Shown: positions 23,668 to 32,408 of the stretch, one piece after another
Position numbering within the stretch: position 1 is the first letter of the stretch
Layout: every line of letters begins with the position of its first letter
Assembly (NCBI GenBank): GCA_036268485.1
Contig: DATAUC010000109.1
Coordinates: 124,001-188,000, forward strand
Source: Bog-473 sp036268485
Lineage (GTDB): Bacteria > Actinomycetota > Acidimicrobiia > Acidimicrobiales > RAAP-2
Reading direction: 5' to 3'
DNA length: 64,000 nt
Made by a program: the position numbers and the translations under genes
The notes under the pieces: generated by a model
The model's input: only the letters and a program-made list of their open reading frames with translations
Database searches by the model: none
Told to the model about the DNA's origin: nothing

Positions 23668-23798
23668 GGAGCGCAATTTCACCCCAAACGGTCGATCGCT
23701 CGGTCGGCACCCAGTGCGTAGGCTAATTTCCTTAGACACCGAAGTAACGCGCCGGGGGGTGAGTTGGTCCAGTGGGATACTCAAGGGCGAGACGGCCA

Positions 23799-23828
23799 TT
23801 TACTTTATTGAGAATACCGTTTACGGTA
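23799..23828 (+). promoter_or_regulatory. Possible promoter and inverted repeat upstream of the ABC operon
   Basis: TTTACT (23799-23804), 17 bases, TACGGT (23822-23827) fits a weak sigma-70-type promoter. The inverted repeat TACCGT-TT-ACGGTA (23815-23828) covers its -10 region, so a regulator could block it. The start of the binding-protein gene is 78 bases downstream. Confidence 0.4.
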
Positions 23829-23905
23829 CCTTTCACTTCGTCCCTTGTGGGTGGGCGTGGCCAGGGGGAGCCAGTGAATAAATCGAATGCCGTGCGGGGG
23901 CTCAG

Positions 23906-25336
23906 ATGAACCGTCGACGCCGAGCCGCCCCATTGGGGCTGGCTCTGGCGCTGACCTGCATCGCTGCGTTATTCGCCGGGTGCGGGAGCCGACTCACCCA
24001 GCAGTCGATCGCCGATGCGGCACGTCGGCCCATAGAGCGAGGTGCTGCGGCATCGGGAACGGCAAACGGCCAGCAGGGCAGCCCCGTCGGTGCGGCCGGA
24101 ACCACGACCACCACGTCGTCGGGCGCAGATGATGGATCGACCCCCACCACCTCGGCCGCAGGATCCGGTGGATCGAACACATCTGCCAATGCCGGATCAC
24201 CGGGTGGCAGCGCCGCGTCGAGTGCCGGGACAGCGGGCGGACAGGCGAACCTATCCACCATCAATCTGGGCAACGTGGGGACATACAGCGGCGTGATCGG
24301 CGCCGTGTTCTCGGGTGCCCAACAATCACTGGAAGTGTGGGAGGCCTACACCAATGCCCACGGTGGCCTGAACGGTCATCCGGTCCACGTGTACTTCGAA
24401 GATGACGGTGGCGACCCGTCGACTAGCGCCACCGACGTGCAGCAGGAGGTCACCCGGGACCACGTCATCGCCTTTGTGGGCAACCTCATGCCACTCACGG
24501 TCAGCGCCAGCGTGCCCTACCTGCAGCAGCAGAACATTCCGGTCATTGGCGGTGACGCCAGCAGCGTCGAATGGTGGCAGAGTCCAATCTTGTTCCCCCA
24601 GGCGTCGGGTATCAACGGCGAAAACGACATCACCATCAAAGCCGCCGTGGCCAAGGGCGACACCAAGATGGGTCTCCTCTACTGCATTGAAGATGCCACC
24701 TGCACCAACGCGTACACCCAGCTTATACAGCAGGGCGGCGCCAAGGCCGACGGCGTCAATCCCGTCTATGTGGCGAGCTACAGCATTACCCAACCCGATC
24801 TGACCGCCCAGTGTCTCGACGCCAAGCAAGCCGGAGCCACCTTTGTCTATTTCGCCGGCGACGGCGACAGCCTCATCCGGATGTCCAACGACTGCGCTGC
24901 CCAGGGCTACAACCCCGTGTACGAGGCGGACAGCATCGCGGTCGATGCTTCTGTCGCGTCCGACAGCCATCTCAATGGCCTCCTCAGCGCGCAGACAAAT
25001 TTCCCTTGGGTGGATGCATACACGCCGGCGCAGCAGCTGTACCAGCAGGCGGTAAAGCAATACGACGCGACCCTGGTCGGCTCCGCCTCGACATCGGCCG
25101 AATGGGCGTCTGGCCAGTTGGCCGTGGCGGCTGACAAGTACCTCACGGCCAACCCAACATCGGCCGAGTTCCTGCAGGGTCTCTGGAGTATCAAGAACAA
25201 CAACCTCGGTGGACTGGCACCGCCCCTGACCTTCACCCAGGGTTCCCCAGCCACAATGTCCAACTGCTACTTCCTCATGACCCTGCAGAACGGCACGTTC
25301 ACTGATCTGAACAAGGGCAACACTCAGTGCGATTGA
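23906..25336 (+). CDS. ABC transporter solute-binding lipoprotein (LivJ-type)
   Basis: A 476-residue lipoprotein: basic N-terminus, hydrophobic stretch and lipobox ALFAGC with the acylated cysteine near residue 26. A Gly/Ser/Thr/Ala-rich linker of about 85 residues follows, then a type 1 periplasmic-binding domain (NLGNVGTYSGVIG, YTNAHGGLNGHPV, DDGGDPS). The long linker would lift the domain away from the membrane. It is the first gene of an operon with a fused permease and two ATPases, and it should supply their substrate. The ligand is unknown; family members bind amino acids, but also aromatic and other carboxylic acids. Confidence 0.9.
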   Translation: MNRRRRAAPLGLALALTCIAALFAGCGSRLTQQSIADAARRPIERGAAASGTANGQQGSPVGAAGTTTTTSSGADDGSTPTTSAAGSGGSNTSANAGSPGGSAASSAGTAGGQANLSTINLGNVGTYSGVIGAVFSGAQQSLEVWEAYTNAHGGLNGHPVHVYFEDDGGDPSTSATDVQQEVTRDHVIAFVGNLMPLTVSASVPYLQQQNIPVIGGDASSVEWWQSPILFPQASGINGENDITIKAAVAKGDTKMGLLYCIEDATCTNAYTQLIQQGGAKADGVNPVYVASYSITQPDLTAQCLDAKQAGATFVYFAGDGDSLIRMSNDCAAQGYNPVYEADSIAVDASVASDSHLNGLLSAQTNFPWVDAYTPAQQLYQQAVKQYDATLVGSASTSAEWASGQLAVAADKYLTANPTSAEFLQGLWSIKNNNLGGLAPPLTFTQGSPATMSNCYFLMTLQNGTFTDLNKGNTQCD

Positions 25337-25354
25337 GCAACGGAAGGAGGCCCA

Positions 25355-25654
25355 ATGGAAATCGGGAAATGGCTTCGCCTTGAGTGGGACCGTGCCCTGG
25401 CGGTCGTGCTCGTTGTCGCCGGCATAGGGGCACTAATTGCCGGATGGGTGGGCGTAAGTGGATCGGCCTACACGGCCGGCCAGCTGCCCTACATCATCTC
25501 AGGCGGCATCGGCGGCATCTTCTTGCTGGGCATCGGCGCCACCTTGTGGCTCTCGGCCGACCTGAGAGACGAATGGCGGAAGCTGGATTGCATCGAGGAC
25601 GCCCTCCGCGAGGATGACGGGGGAAGCGGCGCCTCGAACGTCCCGGCCGGCTAG
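25355..25654 (+). CDS. Small two-span membrane protein, unknown
   Basis: A 99-residue protein with two hydrophobic segments (about residues 14-36 and 45-67) separated by a short Gly/Ser/Tyr loop, and an acidic C-terminal tail (DALREDDGG). GGAAGGAGG gives an excellent ribosome site before ATG 25355. It lies 18 bases after the binding-protein gene and overlaps the next gene by one base. I recognise no family. Its place within the transporter operon suggests an accessory membrane subunit. Confidence 0.75.
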   Translation: MEIGKWLRLEWDRALAVVLVVAGIGALIAGWVGVSGSAYTAGQLPYIISGGIGGIFLLGIGATLWLSADLRDEWRKLDCIEDALREDDGGSGASNVPAG

Positions 25655-26196
25655 TGGACGAACTCGTCCTCGACCGGCGGCGAAGGTCGCGCCCGGCGCT
25701 CGAACCGGCGATGCCGGGTCGACGCCTGCTCTGGGGTTCCGATGATGTCTTGCGCTGGGCCCTGTCACTATTCGCCGGAGCAATAGTCATTGGCGTCGCC
25801 TGGTATGTATGCGCCGGCGACGTGTCCCTGAACCAGCAGATCGGTCCCACCGATGTCGCGGTGGCCGGACTCCTGCTCTCCGGTCTGGGGAATGCCACAT
25901 GGCTGTTGCGCGGCCGCCGCGCCGTTGGCGAACGTCGTCGGGCTGTAGTACCGGATCCGGTTGCGCAGGTACGGCAAGTGCGTCGGGAGCGAGACGAAGC
26001 TGCATCTCCAGTTCTTCTCGCTCGTAGTACCGACGCCCCCTCCGTTGGAACAGAGGTATTCCTGGCCGGTTCGGGCATGGAACGCTTCCACCGCCCCACC
26101 TGCGCGCTGGCCGCCGGGCGCTCGGGCTGGACCACGATGACACGCCAGGAGCACATGGCCGCGGGACGAAAGCCTTGCGGGGTGTGTCAGGCGTGA
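25654..26196 (+). CDS. Membrane protein with C-terminal His/Cys motif, unknown
   Basis: A 180-residue protein starting at GTG 25654, sharing one base with the previous stop. Two hydrophobic segments (about residues 33-53 and 66-86) precede a basic stretch rich in arginine. The last 40 residues contain FHRPTCALAAGR, a spacer, and PCGVCQA. This H-x3-C ... C-x2-C arrangement resembles a small zinc-binding end module. The protein overlaps the permease gene by four bases. Function unknown; a cytoplasmic metal-binding accessory factor of the transporter is a guess from context. Confidence 0.75.
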   Translation: MDELVLDRRRRSRPALEPAMPGRRLLWGSDDVLRWALSLFAGAIVIGVAWYVCAGDVSLNQQIGPTDVAVAGLLLSGLGNATWLLRGRRAVGERRRAVVPDPVAQVRQVRRERDEAASPVLLARSTDAPSVGTEVFLAGSGMERFHRPTCALAAGRSGWTTMTRQEHMAAGRKPCGVCQA

Positions 26197-28265
26197 GCAC
26201 CGTCAGTTCATTTCTCAGCCGAGCGAATTACACCGGAGAGACCAGGTTGTCGCGGGCCTGGCTCGTCCGAGCCGGCGTTGTAGTCGTTCTTGTCATTGTC
26301 GGCGTGGCATTGGCTGCCCAATTCGCTGTAGGGCCGTTCGTTATCACCGGCATCGCCGACGGTTCCATCTACGCCCTAGCCGCCCTCGGCCTCGTGCTTA
26401 CGTACAAAACATCCGGCATCTTCAACTTCGCCATCGGGGCACAGGCCGGCGCTTCGGCCTATGTCTTTTACTCCATGCGTGTCACCCTGGGGCTGCCTTG
26501 GCCGGTAGCTGCACTCATCGCCGTGGTCCTGGTGGGCCTGGTGGGTTCGCTACTCCTGGAGCGGGTGGCGTTCTGGTTGACCAACGCACCTCCCGCCATG
26601 AAGGTCGTGGCCACGATTGGTCTGGTCGTCCTCCTCGAGTCGGTCCTGACCGGCGCCTACGGACAGGCCACCATTCAGTTCACCTCCTTCCTCCCCACCA
26701 TGGGCATCCACCTCTTCGGCGTCGCCGTCCTGGGCAGCCAACTGATCACGGCTGCGCTGGCCCTCCTGGCCACTATCGGCCTCTACCTGTTCTTCCGGCG
26801 ATCACGACTCGGCGTCTCGATGCAGGCGGTGGTCGACTCACCAACACTGTTGGCTCTCGAAGCCACTAACCCGGTGACGGTGCGGCGCTACGCCTGGGCC
26901 ATCGGGTCATGCTTCATTTCGATCTCCGGCATGTTGCTGGCCCCGACCCTCGGTATCGACGTCAACATCTACCTACTCATCTACATCGCCGCGTTCGGCG
27001 CTGCTGCTGTCGGCGCCTTCAGCAGCTTGCCGGTGACCTTCCTGGCCGCCATCGGTATCGGCATCACCACCAATGTGATGAGTGACAAGTTGTCAGGGCA
27101 GTCGAACACGGTGATAGCCGAGCTCTACACCCAGATTCCGTTCCTTGTCCTGGTGGCGGCCCTCCTGCTTGTACCGCGAGCGAAACTCATCGTGAGAAGT
27201 GCCGCCACGGTACGCAAACTCCGGCCACCGATCTCCATACCAACTCCGCTTCTGGCTACGGGCGCCGTCGGAGGTATCGGTCTGGCCATCGCCATTCCGT
27301 TCTTCGTCGGTGCCGCGTTTATCAATCAGTACACGTCGGGCATCGGCTTCGCCGTGGTTCTGCTTTCGCTTGGGCTCCTCCTGTGGACATCGGGACAGAT
27401 CTCCCTCTGCCAGATGTCCTTCGCCGCCATCGGTGCCGCCACCTTCGGACATGCCCTGGCTGCAGGTTTTCCCTGGCTGGCCGCCCTGGCCGCCTCGGTT
27501 GGCGTGGCCATCACTGCAGGCGCCCTGGCCGCCATACCCTCATTTCGTCTGACCGGTGTCCACCTGGCCGTGGCCACATTCGGATTCGGCCTGCTCCTGC
27601 AGAACCTCATCTATCCCACGTTCCTCATGTTCGGACAGGCCGACTCCGTCACGGTGAGTCGGCCACACCTCTTCGGTATTGACGCCCAAGGTGACCGCGC
27701 CTACTACTTCGTGGCCCTGGCTGTTGCAGCCCTGTGCGCTCTCCTCGTGATCGGCATCCGGCGAAGTCGATTGGGACGGTTGCTGCAGGGTCTGTCGGAT
27801 TCACCATTGGCCCTGGAGGCTCACGGCACCAACACACGCCTGACCCGGCTCTACGTATTCTGCGCTGCCGCCGGAATCGCCGCCGTCGGCGGTGTCCTCA
27901 TTGCTGGTGTGACCCAGTCGGCCGGCGGCACGCCCACCGGACCTTTCGGCTACTTCAACTCGGTCGTACTCTTGGCTGTCCTGGCCTTCTGTGGCAGCCA
28001 ACCGCTGCTGTCGCCGATCATTGCCGCCTTCGTGTTCGAGGTCATGAAGATCTACGGGCCATTCACCACATCGTGGTTCGTCAACTACGAGGGTGCCTTC
28101 TTCGGCTTGGCCGCCATCGGTATCGCGGTGGTGCCGGGGATCATGGTTTCGATGCGGGGCCGGCGCCACAACGATCGTGCCGGCAGAAGCCCGGTGACCA
28201 GCCGGGGCGACTGGCGCCGCAATGAGACTCCGTTGCCCGACTTCCTGCTGCAAGGGGCTCACTGA
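26193..28265 (+). CDS. Fused LivH-LivM ABC permease
   Basis: A 690-residue permease joining two domains usually encoded separately. Residues about 45-335 are LivH-like (GIADGSIYALAALGLVLTY, then FRRSRLGVSMQAV with the ATPase-coupling loop). Residues about 355-645 are LivM-like (GQISLCQMSFAAIGA, RRSRLGRLLQGLSDSPLALEAHG). Start GTG 26193 overlaps the previous stop (GTGA). It should form the whole membrane channel for the LivG and LivF ATPases that follow. A hydrophilic 40-residue tail ends the protein. The fusion fixes a 1:1 ratio of the two halves. Confidence 0.92.
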   Translation: MSTVSSFLSRANYTGETRLSRAWLVRAGVVVVLVIVGVALAAQFAVGPFVITGIADGSIYALAALGLVLTYKTSGIFNFAIGAQAGASAYVFYSMRVTLGLPWPVAALIAVVLVGLVGSLLLERVAFWLTNAPPAMKVVATIGLVVLLESVLTGAYGQATIQFTSFLPTMGIHLFGVAVLGSQLITAALALLATIGLYLFFRRSRLGVSMQAVVDSPTLLALEATNPVTVRRYAWAIGSCFISISGMLLAPTLGIDVNIYLLIYIAAFGAAAVGAFSSLPVTFLAAIGIGITTNVMSDKLSGQSNTVIAELYTQIPFLVLVAALLLVPRAKLIVRSAATVRKLRPPISIPTPLLATGAVGGIGLAIAIPFFVGAAFINQYTSGIGFAVVLLSLGLLLWTSGQISLCQMSFAAIGAATFGHALAAGFPWLAALAASVGVAITAGALAAIPSFRLTGVHLAVATFGFGLLLQNLIYPTFLMFGQADSVTVSRPHLFGIDAQGDRAYYFVALAVAALCALLVIGIRRSRLGRLLQGLSDSPLALEAHGTNTRLTRLYVFCAAAGIAAVGGVLIAGVTQSAGGTPTGPFGYFNSVVLLAVLAFCGSQPLLSPIIAAFVFEVMKIYGPFTTSWFVNYEGAFFGLAAIGIAVVPGIMVSMRGRRHNDRAGRSPVTSRGDWRRNETPLPDFLLQGAH

Positions 28266-29089
28266 TGGGTGTGGCGATGCCTGATCTCTCGGTGGAGGAG
28301 CTCTCGGTGCACTTCGGTGGTCTGGTTGCCGTCGACAACGTGTCGCTGCGCGGTTCGTCTGGAACGATCACCGGACTGATCGGACCCAATGGTGCCGGCA
28401 AGACCACGACCTTCAATGCGTGCGCCGGCGCAGTGCGGTCTCACTCGGGCCGTGTGCAACTCGGGCAGGACAGCTTGGACCAACTCTCGACCGCGGCCCG
28501 AGCGGCCCGGGGCCTGGGCCGGACATTCCAGCGCATTGAGCTCTTCGACTCCATGACCGTCTCCCAGAACGTCGCACTCGGACACGAGGCGTTCCTGTCG
28601 GCCCGCCGACCCTGGAGCCAGTTGGCCAGCAGCAGGCGGTGTCGACGCGACATCGCCGATCGGTCTGACGATGCCATTGGACGCTGCGGCCTGGACTCAA
28701 TGGCCCACCTGCGGGTGGGCGATCTCCCAACCGGCCAGCGTCGACTGGTCGAACTGGCTCGAGCCATGTCGACGCCGTTTCGGTACCTACTGCTTGACGA
28801 GCCATCCTCGGGACTCGATGTACGCGAGACCGAACATTTCGGCCAGATCATCGTGGACCTGGTGGCAGAGAGCGGCATCGGGATCTTGCTTGTGGAGCAC
28901 GATATGGCCTTAGTCGCCAAGGTCTGCAGCTACGTCTACGTCCTTGACTTCGGTCAGCTGATTTACGATGGATCCACCCCTGACGTCCTGTCTTCTGAGA
29001 TTGTCCGGGCGGCGTACCTGGGATCCACCGCCATCGGCACCGCAGGGTCTTCATCATCTGATGGGATGGAGGCCGCTCCCCTTGCTTGA
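28265..29089 (+). CDS. ABC transporter ATPase, LivG-like
   Basis: A 274-residue nucleotide-binding protein. Walker A is GPNGAGKTTT (about residue 40), Walker B LLLDEPSSGLD, and the H-loop VEHDM. The ABC signature reads LPTGQRR rather than LSGGQ, a mild departure common in LivG proteins. The C-terminus carries a short Ser-rich tail. The ATG shares a base with the permease stop (TGATG). It powers import through the fused permease together with the LivF-like ATPase. Confidence 0.92.
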   Translation: MGVAMPDLSVEELSVHFGGLVAVDNVSLRGSSGTITGLIGPNGAGKTTTFNACAGAVRSHSGRVQLGQDSLDQLSTAARAARGLGRTFQRIELFDSMTVSQNVALGHEAFLSARRPWSQLASSRRCRRDIADRSDDAIGRCGLDSMAHLRVGDLPTGQRRLVELARAMSTPFRYLLLDEPSSGLDVRETEHFGQIIVDLVAESGIGILLVEHDMALVAKVCSYVYVLDFGQLIYDGSTPDVLSSEIVRAAYLGSTAIGTAGSSSSDGMEAAPLA

Positions 29090-29780
29090 GCTTCGCAACA
29101 TCCGGGCCGGATACGGAACCGGGAAGGTGCTGGAGAATGTGAACCTTGTCGTCCCCAACGGCTCGGTGGTCGCCCTCCTCGGACCAAACGGTGCGGGCAA
29201 GACGACGCTGCTCAGGGTGGCTTCTGGTCTGCTGGCACCATCCGCCGGCCAGGTGATCTTCGACGGCAAGGACATGACCGGCGCCAGCGCCTTCGCTATG
29301 GCCAAGGCCGGCCTCTGCCACGTGCCCGAGGGCCGAGGGATCTTCCCAACGCTCAGCGTGGCTGACAACCTGCGGTTACAGGCGCCGGCATCAGTGGATC
29401 GCCAGGCACTCGAGCGCATCGCACCGATCTTCCCCCGCCTCCAACAACGCCGGCGCCAGTTGGCCGGCACCCTTTCAGGCGGGGAGCAACAGATGTTGGC
29501 CCTGGCCCGGGCGTATGTTGCCAATGCGTCGACTGTTCTCCTTGACGAGGTCTCCATGGGCCTGGCACCGAAAATCGTGGATGAGATATTCGACTACCTA
29601 CGGCGACTGGCCGCGGAGGGGCTCTCATTGTTGGTGGTCGAGCAATATGTTTCGAGAGCACTTGAGTTGGCGGATTACGTCTACATCCTCGAACGCGGCC
29701 GGATTCGCTTCGCCGGTGAGCCGGGCGAGATCGACGACGCCACGATCGTCGAGTCATATCTGGGAGCGCTGGGCGCATGA
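29082..29780 (+). CDS. ABC transporter ATPase, LivF-like
   Basis: A 232-residue LivF-type ATPase with Walker A GPNGAGKTTL, signature LSGGEQQM, Walker B VLLDEVSMGLAP and H-loop VEQYV; the VSMGLAP form is characteristic of LivF. I choose TTG 29082, which gives the usual MLELRNIRAGYG N-terminus and has GGAGG nine bases upstream. ATG 29061 in the same frame is an alternative but precedes that ribosome site. It overlaps the LivG gene and, by four bases, the following surface-protein gene. Confidence 0.9.
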   Translation: MLELRNIRAGYGTGKVLENVNLVVPNGSVVALLGPNGAGKTTLLRVASGLLAPSAGQVIFDGKDMTGASAFAMAKAGLCHVPEGRGIFPTLSVADNLRLQAPASVDRQALERIAPIFPRLQQRRRQLAGTLSGGEQQMLALARAYVANASTVLLDEVSMGLAPKIVDEIFDYLRRLAAEGLSLLVVEQYVSRALELADYVYILERGRIRFAGEPGEIDDATIVESYLGALGA

Positions 29781-31159
29781 GTGTCCATCGAAACTTTGTG
29801 GCGCGGTACCTGCCCGTCCTGGCCACGGTTCCCTTGGCGGTCGGGATTTGGGGTCTCGTCGTGAGTCCCGGAGCGGGCGCTCAGCTGCGCGATGCAACGG
29901 CCACCACCACGACAACCACATCCTCGGATGCACAGAGCGGGAACACCAACAGCTACACCCTTTCCGCCGCCGCCAATGCACTCGACGTCCTGGTAACCGA
30001 CCCTTCGCTTCCGCTTTCGGGCGACCTGGCGATCGAAGTAGGACCCTTCGGAGCATCGGCGCTGGTCAACAGCTTGGGCGAATCGATGGCTGATGCGGGT
30101 GCTCCCTATGCGCCATCCATCACCTCGCTGCCGGGTGTCGTGGCCGGCATCGGCGCCGGATTGGTCCCTCCGCTTCCCCCGATCCCGGGCTACGTATCAG
30201 CGAGCTATCCGACATCGTCCACCAACAGCCAGTCCCAACTCGGGTACGACATTTCGGCCACCACGTCGGCCAACTCGGCCCAGGGGATCGTCAGCCTGGG
30301 GGTCCAACCCAGCGGATCCCCGAGTTCGACCTTCTTCGCCAACGCTCAGACCACCGCCAACAACGACGGCAGCGTCAGCGTGAGCGCCGCCGCCGGCGTG
30401 GACGCCTTGGATCTCGGGCAGCTGTTCGACATCGGCAATGTCTCATCCAGTCTCTCGATGACTCAGCAGGCCGGGCAGCAACCGAAGGTGACTTCCAACA
30501 CCAATCTCGGTCAGATCACCCTTCTGGGCAAGGCGACGGGGCTGGGCTCCAGTGGACTCAGCGTCCTCGGCATCAACACCCCGATCAATCTGAACACTCA
30601 GGTTCTGAGCACACTCAACAAGGTGCTCGGCGGATTGGGAGTCAAGTTCACCTACCTGCCCGAGACGTTCACCTACAGCGACGGCACCTCGAGCACAGGC
30701 TCCAAGCCCGACGACAGTAAGACGTTGCAGTCCATCGATTCGGGGGCACTGCAGATAATTGAGAGCCGGAACCTGCCCTCTCAGGGTTTGACCACCGTTA
30801 CGATCACGCTGGGCCACATCACCCTCAACACGTCCGACGCTGCAGGGTTTTCAACCTCAGGGGATGGGGGGCTCAGTGGATTGGACACCGGATCATCACC
30901 CCTGAACACCTTGACGAGCCCCGGAGTGACCGGCGAGGGGCTTTCGTCGCTTGGGCCCACCACGAGCGCCACACCCACCGGAGCCCCCACCTCGCCGTCG
31001 AAGACGCTGCAATCCGCCCCCGCCTATGAAATAGAGAAAGGTCCGCGGGTGGGCAGCGTTTACCTAGTACTGGTACTGGCCGGCTTGGGCATGCTTCTCA
31101 TATCCCAAGCCGTTCGCTACCTGGCCGTACGTCTGGCTCTGGGCAGCCGTCGACGTTGA
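29777..31159 (+). CDS. Exported Ser/Thr/Gly-rich protein with C-terminal membrane anchor
   Basis: A 460-residue protein with an N-terminal signal segment (VLATVPLAVGIWGLVV), a long Ser/Thr/Asn-rich, beta-prone body and a C-terminal hydrophobic helix (VYLVLVLAGLGMLLISQAV) followed by RRR. It should be displayed outside the membrane, anchored at its C-terminus. The body has a segment DALDLGQLFDIGNVSSSL but no domain I can name. It overlaps the LivF-like gene (ATGA), so it is made with the transporter. Cell-surface binding or envelope organisation is possible; function unknown. Confidence 0.8.
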   Translation: MSVHRNFVARYLPVLATVPLAVGIWGLVVSPGAGAQLRDATATTTTTTSSDAQSGNTNSYTLSAAANALDVLVTDPSLPLSGDLAIEVGPFGASALVNSLGESMADAGAPYAPSITSLPGVVAGIGAGLVPPLPPIPGYVSASYPTSSTNSQSQLGYDISATTSANSAQGIVSLGVQPSGSPSSTFFANAQTTANNDGSVSVSAAAGVDALDLGQLFDIGNVSSSLSMTQQAGQQPKVTSNTNLGQITLLGKATGLGSSGLSVLGINTPINLNTQVLSTLNKVLGGLGVKFTYLPETFTYSDGTSSTGSKPDDSKTLQSIDSGALQIIESRNLPSQGLTTVTITLGHITLNTSDAAGFSTSGDGGLSGLDTGSSPLNTLTSPGVTGEGLSSLGPTTSATPTGAPTSPSKTLQSAPAYEIEKGPRVGSVYLVLVLAGLGMLLISQAVRYLAVRLALGSRRR

Positions 31160-31193
31160 CGACCGTTATCGATGCACACAAAGGAATGGTGAA

Positions 31194-31733
31194 ATGAACG
31201 ATCCAAAGTCGACGATCCATGGACGCAGTCCCCGGCGGCGGGTCATCGGTCTGACTGCCGGAGCCGCCTTCATGCTGTGCGCCACCATTCCCGCCCTCGT
31301 CCCCGGTGCGGCCTCCGCAGCTTCGGCCGGCACGAGCAACGGTGATTCGGGTTCATCGGCCGCGGTGGTGACCCCATTGCTCGAATTCTTCGAGTTCGGG
31401 AACACGATCGGTACGCCCTTGATCTGCAGTGACGCCGGTTCGGTGGTGTCGATCATCGGCGTCCAGGGAGGCGCCGGGAAGGTGAGCACTCCATTGGTAA
31501 ACGAACTCAACTCCCTGTGTGCCCGTGTGGCGACCCAAGGCAACGGCTATCTCACGCAGGGCGTCACCGAGAGTGCGGCGTTGAGCCCAATCAACCCGGT
31601 GGTCGACCCGCTCATCGCCGCCCTGGCCAACGGCTTCAACTCGGTGGGCACTGACTACGGCCCATCGCTGTCCCCCTTCGGCCCGACGGTGGCCGGTTTG
31701 GGCGGCACGGTGGCCTTTTTCGAAGGTTCCTGA
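31194..31733 (+). CDS. Secreted protein, unknown
   Basis: A 179-residue exported protein: arginine-rich N-terminus with RRRVIG (Tat-like in appearance, though not a strict twin-arginine motif), a hydrophobic core and an AxA site near GAASAASA. The mature part has just two cysteines (LICSD and SLCAR), which could form a disulfide, and small hydrophobic/glycine segments. It follows the anchored surface protein by 34 bases with GGAATGGTGAA upstream. No family recognised. Confidence 0.75.
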   Translation: MNDPKSTIHGRSPRRRVIGLTAGAAFMLCATIPALVPGAASAASAGTSNGDSGSSAAVVTPLLEFFEFGNTIGTPLICSDAGSVVSIIGVQGGAGKVSTPLVNELNSLCARVATQGNGYLTQGVTESAALSPINPVVDPLIAALANGFNSVGTDYGPSLSPFGPTVAGLGGTVAFFEGS

Positions 31734-31734
31734 C

Positions 31735-32388
31735 GTGCGGCGGGCAACCGGCGTCCAGGCGCTCGTTGTCTGCAGCACCCTTTCGGTTCTCCTGGCCGCC
31801 TGTGGCGGCCGGGTTCCGCTCCCCACCGGTGACCCCGCCGCAGCGCATCACGTCGTGACATCCACGACATCGGCACCTTCGCCCACCACGACGGGCAGCA
31901 GCAGCCTGCCGACGCTGCCGGGTGGATCGTCCGCTCCCCCCACCACGGTGGTGGAGCCCGACCCGGCGGCCACTGCAGGTAATCCGACCAAGCAGATCAT
32001 CCTCACGGCCTACGAGACCTATCTGTTCGACTTGTCCGGACTGGACGACACACTGAACAAGGCCTACATCCCACCGCTGGCCGCCGTGACGACCTATCGG
32101 CTGGCCGAGGCCAGCGTGCGTCAGGCCGCTGCGCTTCTCAATGCCCACGAGCATGGCGTCGGGACATTGCACGACGACCGGGTCACCGTGGTGGAGGTCA
32201 GCTCCACCTCGGCCGACATCACCGATTGTCAGGACGAGAACGACTTCTACCCAGTCGAGAACGCCGATGGCGCCCCCGATGCCTTCGTACAACGGGGCTA
32301 CTTCGCCGGTGCGGCCCAGCTGGTCTTCCAGGGTGGCCACTGGCTGGTCGACGTCTTCACCACCACCCGCGTCACCTGTACCTTCTGA
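31735..32388 (+). CDS. Lipoprotein, unknown
   Basis: A 217-residue lipoprotein starting at GTG 31735, one base after the previous stop. The lipobox is LLAAC near residue 23, followed by a Pro/Ser/Thr-rich linker to about residue 80. The C-terminal domain (YETYLFDLSGLDDTLN to HWLVDVFTTTRVTCTF) has the helix-plus-strand character of an NTF2/Mce-associated-type fold, but this is only a visual impression. It is the last gene of the transporter operon and converges with the next gene. Confidence 0.75.
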   Translation: MRRATGVQALVVCSTLSVLLAACGGRVPLPTGDPAAAHHVVTSTTSAPSPTTTGSSSLPTLPGGSSAPPTTVVEPDPAATAGNPTKQIILTAYETYLFDLSGLDDTLNKAYIPPLAAVTTYRLAEASVRQAAALLNAHEHGVGTLHDDRVTVVEVSSTSADITDCQDENDFYPVENADGAPDAFVQRGYFAGAAQLVFQGGHWLVDVFTTTRVTCTF

Positions 32389-32408
32389 GCCGACTCAGCT
32401 CTCCCCGG

